In this document: piece after piece, positions 47,748 to 57,400 of the stretch
Numbering within the stretch: the stretch's first letter is position 1
Layout of the letters: each line of letters starts with the position of its first letter
Source: Knoxdaviesia capensis
Lineage: Eukaryota; Ascomycota; Sordariomycetes; Microascales; Gondwanamycetaceae
Direction of reading: 5' to 3'
Assembly: GCA_001510575.1 (NCBI GenBank)
Contig: LNGK01000008.1
Span: 5,342,981 to 5,406,980 of the forward strand
DNA length: 64,000 nt
The notes under the pieces: model-generated
What the model saw: the letters and a program-made list of their open reading frames with translations, nothing else
Told to the model about the DNA's origin: nothing
Databases searched by the model: none
Translations under genes and position numbers: made by a program

Positions 47748-48408
47748 TGTGCGTGTCTTCGTCGCGAGAGAAGGAGGAAAAGTCGACTGGCGCGTGATGC
47801 CGCCGAGGACTCAGCATGGAAGGAAGAGGATATCAGAAGTCGGGCGCACCATGGTCAATGGGTAGCTCAGCAGAATGAACCGTGGGCTGTGGTCGGGAAG
47901 GTCTTCGCTGATATCTTCTAGGCTCGTGTACACGGTCTTCTCGTCATCCTGGCGGATCTCGTGGGTGTGCTTGTCGATCAAGTCTACCGAGAGTCAGTCA
48001 GTCAGCTGTTAGTTCGCGTGTGTCGCAGTCAACAGGAACAGATTTCGAGCCACTGTATGTTTCTTTGTGTTTGTATTTCCCCCTCCAAAAGCATCCCCCT
48101 GTGTGTGTATCGTGCAGCAACATGCGCAGCGTCACCAACGTACAGATCACAGCTTGCGGCTGGTTCGATCGGGATGTGCCCAGGCGGAACTTGCGGAGAT
48201 GGGTCTTCGTGTCCTGCGAAAAGGTATACAGCCGTGCTTCGGAACTCTGAAGTCAAGAACAAAGGATAAGGGTTAGTGAGATGCAGACAAAGGGATGCAA
48301 AGAAGCAAGCAAGCAAACAAGCTGCGTTCAATGGCCCCTTGCTATTGTGTTCCTTTTTTCACACCCCTAGAGCAACAGGTAGGTGAGGAGGGGTGAAGTT
48401 AATACCAT
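47468..48408 (-). CDS. Glia maturation factor / Aim7, ADF-homology protein
   Basis: Five-part structure inferred on the minus strand: 48408-48406 (ATG only), 48246-48144, 47983-47850, 47656-47468; four exons, 142 residues. GMF binds the Arp2/3 complex and debranches actin filaments in endocytic patches; it does not bind actin like cofilin. The ADF-H fold is seen in SSEARLYTFSQDTKTHLRKF, LIDKHTHEIRQDDE, SPRFILLSYPLTM and GRMAVPYVLIYYLPITSNNE, ending in ELRMIYAGAKELMRNTSEVG and RVFDIESPEDLEEIPEKL. The length is the family norm. The first intron begins directly after the ATG (ATG|GTATTA), so exon 1 codes only methionine; the next exon begins SSEARLYTF, exactly where the family starts after M. 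The last intron contains a GT microsatellite. Confidence 0.88.
47707..47744. repeat. (GT)19 microsatellite in the last GMF intron
   Basis: An uninterrupted GT run of 38 bp within intron 47657-47849 of the GMF gene (read as AC repeats on the coding strand). Confidence 0.95.
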
Positions 48409-49242
48409 AGTGAAGGGCTGGAGGGGGGTAATAGTTGGGAAGTTGAGAAAACAAAGAAAAAAGGGCACCGCAGGTTCTAGAGAGAAGTATCAATTATCAA
48501 ATGAGGATAAAGAGTATGTATCTACTATGTAAGGAATCTAAAGGCTGCTTTTAGTAGACAAAGGAAGAAGAGCAGCTATAGAAATAGAAACTCCAGACGG
48601 AAATGTCGTCACCATTTCAGATATCAGCCCAGAAATTATTCTAGAGCACAGCACATGTTGATCAAGATATCCACAGAACCCCGCTATAGCTGGCTTTGAG
48701 CATGAATCACGGGTGGAAGCTGTCCTCCTATTGGCCAATTAGTGATGCCCCGCCTATAATTTACAGCTCCCTCACCTGTAAGGTTGAGGCAGTGTCAGCT
48801 GTGAGGGCGAACAAAGAAACATCCACGAAACAAAGCCGGTCCTCGTTCAACCAGCTCTTTTCTTCTTCTCTTGACGCCTGCTCAAATACTATGAGAGATC
48901 CATTCTGGGGTTTCTTCTTCTTCTTCCTGGTTTCTCCTTTTCACTGTTCCTCAAGTTTTCTGAGTAAATCTCTCATTCTGCTCTGTTCAATCTCTTCCTC
49001 CTGTGCTTTCTCGCTCCAGTCTCTTCAGGTACGTCACCGCCACCGGCAATTTTCTTCTCCGGGTTCCCGATTTGTTTCCGGCGCCCGATCAGGTCAGCGG
49101 CTTTCATCTCCCCCGGAACCGCCGCCAGCTGCTTCGGAAACCATAATCAGCCGGTTCTGCTCCGTCTTCTTCGTCCTCCTCCTGACACAATCACCCACCC
49201 ACCCACATACACGCATCCAACATCTTGCGTCAAGTGTTCACA
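48409..49242. promoter_or_regulatory. Divergent promoter region (GMF / molybdopterin-domain gene)
   Basis: 834 bp between divergent ATG codons. The right half is strongly CT-rich (about 48835-49200), as expected for the 5' leader of the plus-strand gene. The long frame 48696-49274 follows from this composition and shows no conserved motif. Confidence 0.5.
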
Positions 49243-50472
49243 ATGAGTTTCTTACGTCTCCCCCGGCTCTTTAGAACCATGGCATCCGCTCCTGCCCCCG
49301 TCTTCAAGCCGCGGCTTGACCCAGCCCGCGTGGCTCTGACCGCGACCCAACGGTTTGAGCGGCGCATCGATACGGCCGCCTGCCTCGTCATTGGCGACGA
49401 GGTCCTAGGAGGAAAGGTAAGCAACGGCCCTTATGGTGGACGTTGAAAGGCTGAGGGCTTTTCGGGGCCCCGTCTCGGAGAGACTCGGTGTGGGGCCGTC
49501 TGTCTTCCATGCCGGCTCCCGGCGTTTTGTGCCGGTTTGTGGGGTTGTATTTCCGGATGTCTTGCTGACCACGTGTGCTTTTCTAGGTGACCGAGGTGAG
49601 TTCACCACCCCTGCTTTGAGCATGTCTTGAACCGCCGACTTCGGGAGTGCGGCATGTCTTGTGCCGGCTTTGTATCCCTCAAAGCCGTCCGTCCATACTA
49701 CTGGTCCTAGTCCTAACAATCTTGTAAACAGGCGAATGCGGCGTTCATGGCGAAGTGGTGTTTCTCCATTGGAATTGTATGAACTTCCCCGTGTATCACA
49801 CACTCTCTCCCCTCTCCGTTGTCGGTAAGGGAAAACACTAACACGAACGAATCTGCCCACCACCAGGAGCTCAAGCGGATCGAGGTCGTCGGAGACGAGG
49901 AAGATGAAATCGCCGAAGCTGTGCATCGATTGAGCACCAATTATGACATGGTTGTCACCAGGTATGTCTCGCTCCACGGCCAGGTGCAGTATATGGCACG
50001 ATTGCTAATGAAACGAAACATGTAGTGGTGGTGTTGGGCCGACGTAAGTTGACTGAGATCTTATCAAGTTTTTTTTAATAGACAGTGTAGACTCGGGAAC
50101 TTGTCCCAGATCGAGCTTTGTCCTGAAGTCAGTATCTCCAAAACCTAACCTCCGACTTTCATCTAGCCATGACGATATCACATATCAGTCGATTGCGAAA
50201 GCCTTCGGCCTCCCGCTGGTTCTGTACGAGCCTGCATACGAGCGGATGAAGGCTGCACCCAGGTATAGCAACTTCGACTGGACCCGCGACAGCCCCGTGA
50301 AGCGGGCCCGCCTCCGCATGGTCGAGATTCCGCTCGATGGAACCCGCGATCTCCCCAGCCAGGCCTACTTCCCACACGAGGACACATGGATGCCGGTGTC
50401 GGTCGTCAACGGCAACGTGCATGTTCTTCCCGGTGTCCCGCGCCTGTGTAAGTGTCCAATCTTGCCCAATGT

Positions 50473-50526
<54 letters not shown>

Positions 50527-51011
50527 GCGCCAGAGTATGTCTATCCGTTCGTGTTTCTAATGTGATATATACAGTTGCCCGCCTGCTCGACGGCCTCAAG
50601 CCCTTCCTCGCGCCCCGTCTCACTCACCACATCACCGCTCCCCTGCACCGCATCACCATCCACACTCCTCTGGCAGAAACCGCTGTTGCCGAGTACCTGA
50701 CCAACCTTGCCAAGGTGGCCGAGCCCAAGGGCGTCAAGATCGGCAGCTACCCGGGAAGTCCGAACTCTGTGACCCTTGTAGGAAAGTGAGTATCGATGCC
50801 AGTTGATGTCCCGACATTGTGGGATGTTGATCTTCTTTTGTCTGTTGTTTCATGTAGCAGCTAACGTTCGAAACAATCATCCAGGGATATCAAATACATG
50901 GAGTCCATCGTCCCTGATGTCGTGGCGAATGTCCAGGGCACACGGATCGCTCCCAAAGACTACAGCCCCGTCATTCCCGGCCACACTAGCAGCACGGCCG
51001 GGACAAACTAG
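49243..51011 (+). CDS. Molybdopterin-binding-domain (MoaB/Mog/CinA-like) protein
   Basis: Eight exons: 49243-49416, 49587-49595, 49732-49776, 49867-49961, 50026-50043, 50167-50447, 50575-50785, 50885-51011; 319 residues (307 if the ATG at 49279, MASAPAPVF, is used). The N-terminal half is a MoCF/MPT-binding fold: AACLVIGDEVLGGK, ANAAFMAKWCFSIGIELKRI, then TSGGVGPTHDDITYQSIAKAFGLPL, the characteristic G-G-x-G-P-T-x-D-D pocket. A C-terminal region (SPVKRARLRMVEIP ... HVLPGVPRLFARLLDGLKPF) matches fungal homologues and CinA/FAD-synthase-like proteins. True substrate unknown; not the molybdenum cofactor enzymes themselves. The first residues (MSFLRLPRLFRTM) could be a mitochondrial presequence. 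Two exons are tiny, 9 and 18 nt. Seventy codons stay open after the TAG. Confidence 0.82.
50475..50524. repeat. (TC)25 microsatellite in an intron
   Basis: A 50-bp uninterrupted TC run inside intron 50448-50574 of the molybdopterin-binding-domain gene. It makes up much of the intron's pyrimidine-rich centre. Confidence 0.95.
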
Positions 51012-53152
51012 AAGTTTGCCCGAGGCCGTGCCGGCCCCGGTTCCGGGAACCGGGGGGAGGCGGCCAAGGTGGAAAGGTCGCGCGGGACGCAGGATGGCAC
51101 GGACGCCGCCGCCGAGACTCACTCAGGGAAGCGTAGCCGTGAATCCGAGAACGTCCGCCAGCTTTCCACCGCCGCCGTGGCCCGCAAAGATCGCAAAGAG
51201 CAGGCCGCCAAAAGTGACTGACTCGGCTCTGAGTATCTGGCACTCTCGCGGAGCTGCTGACCAACGGAAATGAGCATGATAGAAGCACGGGGGAGCGGTA
51301 AAAGCGAGGAGCTTGAACCTCTGCAGTCTCCGTTGAGGAAGAAAGACGTGGCCATGATGTGGCCAACCATCTCTTAAAATCACAGGACAGAAGACAGCGA
51401 TACAGTGAACAAGTCATGTTTAAGTCAGGAGAGCTTGTTACCTACAAGTTACATAGTAATGTCCCTGCCAGTTACCAAGCATCTACGAGTTTACCAGGGG
51501 TGAAGAGCAAAGCTACCCCCCAAAAAATCTCCAGTCTCGTTCGTTCGTTCGATGAAAGGTCCATAATTTTGGGTTGCCACAGAAAACCTGCCAGAAAAGT
51601 TCAGTTCTTGGTAGGCCATGAAAAAAGGGGAGCCATCCATCAATCCCACGCATGGGAGGCAAAAATAAGACAAATGGAGTTTGTCATTATACAAGTAGGA
51701 TTCATACAAATTCGAGGAATAAAAATTAGATCCCAAAATAATTCCTCGGCCCTCTTCGTTCAGCTTTCATCGGACTTCCCGATCAAGTTTTTTTCTGTCT
51801 CAGCGCTCGGTCTGGCTGGTGTCAGGGGCAGCCGAGAGAGTTTCCGCATTCCTGCATAAAGGGTCAACCTATCTCGCGATTTTTCACTTTTGGCGAACTG
51901 ATTCCAACCACCGTTTGTTTCTTCGGGGGCTGCCGCGACAGGCGTGACTTGACCAAACCGAGAAACCTTCGATAGCTCTCATCTCTCGCCAGTCTCACAC
52001 ACACAGCCTTGGGAGAGGTGGTGTCCTAAAGGGTGCCCAAAGCAGTCTAGACTAGTGATTGGTTAGATATATGCGCGGTTCATTTCCAATCAGCGTGATA
52101 GAAATGTGCTGGACGCGGATTCAACGAGCACCCGTGACAACATCTGCATTTCGCGGTGGGTATCTCCATAAGGGCCATGCAAGCTGAGATTTGACGGAGC
52201 AGGGCACCCAGTCAGGTTCTCGCAGGCAATCAGGGCTGGGGAAATGATCATCAATGGCTTCTAGAATTTTTCATATGCAGAACTAACCTGTTCACCAGGA
52301 AAGAAGGCATCTTAAAAGATGTTATTCGACGCACATGCTATATATGCATGTTGGAGTTCAAGGTGCAGCCCGGCCGAGGACATAACCTCTATTATTCCTT
52401 CCATCAGCGTCACGTAGGTGACGTCGTGCAGCTTCCAATCCCGCTTCTCCGGTGAGCATCCCGACGGCCTGGCCATTGCTATCCCATTAAGGGCGGACGA
52501 GTCTCCAGCTTCTGAAAAGGAGCCCCGGACTCCACTCGCTGTTTGTCTGGTCGCGATAACACAGCACCCCCGTACTACCGACTTAAAAGTCCTACTCTCA
52601 GGCCCGTGGTGTACAGGCCCGTATGTCGGTCCGGATGCCCCCGAGGTCTGCATACTTCGGCTTCTCCAATGGTGTGAAATGAAAGTTCGTCAGGTAGAGT
52701 ATGAAGGCTGTGGTTGAAGAGTTGGAGAGTGTTGAAACCTCGGCGGGTGGGAGAGAGGTACTGTGATTCTGTTGTATTCTAGATAGGCTAATAGACACTC
52801 GTTGGCGGGGTATATATTTATCATGGTAATTCAGTGTTTAGTAGTAATATATGTTCTTAGTATGTGTAGAATGGGGATGTCCTTGTGGAGGTTTATCGTC
52901 AGTCCGGTCCGCATGTTAGGCGGCCAGAACTCGCACACGCACATCTAGTTATATGATATCAAAAATCGAACTTGTCAAAGGCAAATCGGAAGGAGCAAGA
53001 AAGTGATGAGTATGTCGGAGCTAGGAACCCGAGAATTAATTTGGTATTTGAAAAACGCCCGCCTGTATAAATTCAGGTGAGTCAACGCTGCAAGAAAGCG
53101 AGGGGGGAAGAGTGTACGTCCATAGCTACAGATAGGCACTAACATCTGCTGT
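51012..53152. other. Spacer without recognisable gene
   Basis: About 2.1 kb. The first 210 bases continue in frame past the TAG of the preceding gene (see findings). The rest holds short frames on both strands with no family motif (for example 51359-51859 and 52312-52653). No RNA gene was recognised. Confidence 0.5.
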
Positions 53153-53153
53153 T

Positions 53154-54430
53154 GTGACACCAGATCGGTCGGGTAAAATAGCCTCAGAAACAAAGGACGA
53201 CTTCATCACGCGGGCGCTCCGCCTTTTCGAAGCCAACCCAGCGGCCGCAACGTCCGCCATGACACTTCTCGAGCAAGCTCCAACAACAGTTAAATGTCTG
53301 GCTGCCGACTTACCGGTCGACGTTCAGCCTGTCGCTGACTATATATCGGACCTCAAAATCCGGAAGGATCTGTTAAAGGACCTTCGAAGTCTGATTCCTG
53401 AGGGAAGAGTCTGAATTCAGCAACCTTAGCTTTGTTCATGGTTCTACCAGTCGTTGAGATTCAGAAACTCCTAGACAAGGTTCGTGGAGACTCACTTTCG
53501 TGGTCGCGCTTGACGCTTCCTGGAATGCTTAGCATCTATCAAGGCCTCTCGATATGTGAGTTCTCTACAAGCATAGCCGTCCTAATTTTCATGGACGAGG
53601 CTGGGCCTAACTCACTTAGTAGTTGTCACAACGGCTACCCCGGACGCTGTTGTTGTTGGTGCTGCTGCTGCTGGTGCTGCTTCCACTATCACCACAACCA
53701 CACTCAAAACACCGAAACGGAAGCGAGATAATAGCCAAGATACATCCCCTCGGGAGTCCTCGCCACTTCGGAAAGTTATAAAACAAAGGGAGGCAGACAC
53801 GTCCCCTTCACAATCATCTCCTAACAGAAAGTCCCACTGAGGCTACCAACCAACCAGCCAATACCACAGACACCTGAACACCGAGCTTCTCCAACAACAA
53901 GTACCAAATCCGGTGGTAGCAATGCCAGCCAGCGGGGCAGGACGGCGGCATCAATGGCAAAAGCCCGAGATGGAGCTGTTTGCATCCTATCCGGCATGGA
54001 TAGTCCTGACGCAGCGCACATCTTCCCCTTCTATGCATCGGCAAAAGCAGAGCAGAGAGACCTTATAGACCAGCTCGTCTCTTTCTGGGGAAATGATACC
54101 GCCCAAAAATGGGAGTCCCTCGATGTCAATCGTGCGGTAACCGAGTCCCCGAGAATTCAACTCTGTTCAAACAAACAGCTTCTCTTATAATGGGGACAAT
54201 GTCGGCTAGCGTTTAAGCCTCTCCGCACGATGCAGCCAAACACCATCCGCCTACAACTGCATTGACTTCGCCGGTGCAGCACATCACCTCGAACACCGGT
54301 AACGGGGGATACCCAAGACGTCCGGGCGCTATGGGGTGGCGGCGACGATAATCGGAGCTGGGGGGTGGCCCCCGTTGCCCATCGGAAGAGCGGTCTCCCT
54401 CTGTCCCTTCCAATTCATATCTAGTAGCAT
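53154..54430 (+). pseudogene. Degenerate fungal HNH-nuclease-domain gene
   Basis: Fragments in order on the plus strand resemble a fungal HNH (HNH_2-type) protein. 53154-53414 encodes a helical N-terminal piece (DDFITRALRLFEANPAAATS). About 53620-53839 encodes a basic linker with TPKRKRD and RESSPLRKV. After a frame change near 53830, 53825-54421 encodes the nuclease domain: KARDGAVCILSGMDSPDAAH with IFPF, then WGQCRLAFKPLRTMQPNTIR, and DDNRSWGVAPVAHRKSGLPL. The domain is interrupted in frame by TAA at 54188 and TGA at 54263; the second stands where the family usually has W in LHWLRR. Two TAGs follow at 54422 and 54425. The usual C-terminal block after HRKSG is not recognisable. Introns could explain some breaks but not the stops inside the conserved core. 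The family call is from memory of the motif pattern. Confidence 0.65.
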
Positions 54431-57400
54431 CCCAGGTTTCATTCAACAAGCAGTCGTCCTCCAGATACAAGACCCACAATGTGCGATATGCCCGTGGAAC
54501 TCGTCTATGCCAAAAGCTGGCAAAGGCCAGTCTGTTCAGCTAAATCAAAATCGAAGGGACATATATGGGTACCTAGGTCGGTAGAGAGGAGCTCAGATGG
54601 ATTTGACCTACCGAAAAGGCATGCAGCCCAGTTCGAAAGACTCGTCGGGTTGGGCATGGAAGGGAATAAAGTTGTCACATACCGCCAATATCGAGGGCCG
54701 CAACTGATACCAGTAATGGCTGGGATGGGATCGAAAGACAGTTAATCCGACTGTGAGCCAACCAATATGAGACAGGCCAAACCTGCAATCGCGGCGGCGA
54801 TGACGGCCAAATACCTCACATTTATGATGGCCCGGGGCCGCTTCCGAGCATCGTCAAGGAAACTGCCCAAGTTAGGGCTAGCTATCAGTAACGGAGAATA
54901 CCAGTGAGGTTCGACCACGTCAAGTGATCAAGTCACTTATTTGTCGATGTTGTTCATCTGCAGTTTGGAAACACCTGGTCCTAGAGTCCTTGGTCCAGTA
55001 ACTTCTATAGTATGTTCAAGGCCCCAAAACAATGCAGAGCAAGGCCATTCACTCTAAACGAGCAACATCATCCAAACAGAAAGACATTTATTCAAGTAAC
55101 ACATGAGGGATAGTGCCCTCAGAAAGAGGTGAGGACCCATATACGGAAGACCCCTATCTTCCCTCTCCGTCCTGGCCATACTACTTCTAGACAGCGAAGC
55201 ACAGCGTTAATCCTGAAGAGGGATGGCATATGCAATTGCCCAAGGAACTAAGCTGCATGTGTTCCTTGATTGGAAGGCTTCGACCGGCCTTCTTTTATTT
55301 CCATTCTTTCATCTCTCCCCTGCGAATTTCATTTTACCTTACAAATTTTCGTAACGATTAGCGTAAGTACCTCCGCAGCTTTGGCGGGCCTGCACTATCT
55401 TGGCATCTCAGGAGTCCTGACAGGATCATTAATTATGTGGGACCATGGGGTTAGAGAGAGGCTAACCCCCAGTGTCTTTTCTTCCATCCAGAGTGCTCAA
55501 GGTCCGTCGTTTGTCGACAACACACGACAACCCGGGAACGCCGTGTTATCTCAATCGTAGATGCAGAGATAGTTGAGTACGCGGGATGAAATGCTCCACC
55601 GCGTGCTAAGCCTTAAGTCTAAGGGCTAACCATGTAAGAAAAGAAGACGAAGAAAAGAAGCCACAGGAATTTTACAAACAGCATGTTTCTCGAGTCATTC
55701 CGTCGTTGCGGTTGATTGCGACGGAAACCGCCCCCGATATCTCTGTGGTGGTGGGTGGCTCGCCCATGGGTGGTGGCTCTGGGAAGTTTGTGTCTTTTGT
55801 TTGTTCTCTCAGGAATTAGGAACCACCCGAGACCCGGCCCCTGGAGGCTTGAACTAAACCAACTTCTCATCAAGCAGGGGATCTTTTTCTTTTCCTAGCT
55901 TCACTCCGGAACCGCTAGACGGGGAAGGAAGAGAAAAAGTGCCAAAGGCATGGAGATCGGGCAAACAAAGTGATAGGTTTGATACGCCGTCTGATGGGGA
56001 TGTACTGCTAAGAGATCATGTTCGCTCTCTCCTCCCCCTTACTGTGGTTGCAATGGCACGGAGATTACACAGGGACCAGCGCGCCCCATTGTTCCATTTT
56101 ATAAACAATGTTGAAAAGAGCCACACCATCCAGTTTTTAACCTCCCGAACTCGGCCGGACGCTGGTGTTGGTAGGTGTTGTTTTCTGTTTGTCGGAAGAA
56201 TGGACTACCAGTAAGTAAGATGGAGATAACTCTCCCGTTCACATGTGCTCCGGCCTGGAGACATGTCCGTTTGTAAAGCGTTCGACGGTAGTTGGCTGCC
56301 CGTTTCTGCATCAGGTTTTTGTTTGGCCAGCACGCAAACTGACAACGGGCTGTAAGCAGCCGATCGCCTCAGGCGGGTAACTGCACATGCTAGAAGTGAA
56401 AGTGTTAACCTAAGTGGCTGTATTATACCTGTTCTCTTTATTTCTTTTCTTTTTTCGAAATGCCGCAAGGACATGAAGGTGACAAGCCAGGTGGCTCTGG
56501 CCTTTGAGAGTGTGAAGTGGCAGATCTTTCGGAAGCATACTGTTGTCCTCTGTTAAGCGTATTTCGATGTTAGACATGGGCCCCCAATTATAACAAAGTG
56601 GTGTGAAGAATGTTTCGCGCCGGGCTGCGAAACGTCTATCTGATCTTTCTTCGGGTGCTATGGCATGGCCTTATCTTAGTATACGTCCCTGGTCTCTCAG
56701 ACACTTCCCGGTTGGATCTGATAGGGCAACAATGATCCTCAAGATGTAAGCCGGCTGTCTCCCGGAACCCGGAGCCTGGAGATTGTCGGTACCGATTGCT
56801 GGGAATGGATCAGTCGCACATGCATGCTCGTACACTCGTAGTATGCCAACTGCTCGTCCATACAGTTGGTGCGTAATAGTACTAACTCTACTCCCCAAGT
56901 CCTTATCACATCCACTTGCAAACGAGGTGCCTCCAGAGAGTGCTTAGGTTACTACGTTGACAGCAGAAGCGTTTGTGCATGCTATATGTACTGTCCATAC
57001 AGTTACTGATGCGAGAGACTGCAGATCGTTGAGCAACCAGCGATCAATCATCGTCTTCACAATGGAGGCCAGGGGCACTTGTGGATTCTCGGGTTATCAT
57101 CTGAGTTCCTTAGAGGCTGCGGCGGCGGCAGAGATGTCACCACATCGCCGCAGATAAGAAGGCAAATCACTGTGGACCGAGACTGTGGATTGTGCAGAAG
57201 GGTTCGTGCTACAAGCACAGTACTGTACTCTTACTACTCGTGCCTACCAAGCAAGCACAGCGACAATGATAAGAGGCAGTGAGCGAAACAGAGAGAAACC
57301 AAAAAAGGTTACAATGCCCAAAGTTCACGCACCGGTCCGTGCTACCCAAGAAAGGCCGATCTCTCTCTCGTCGAACAGAAGTAAAAGCACCGAGTATGGC

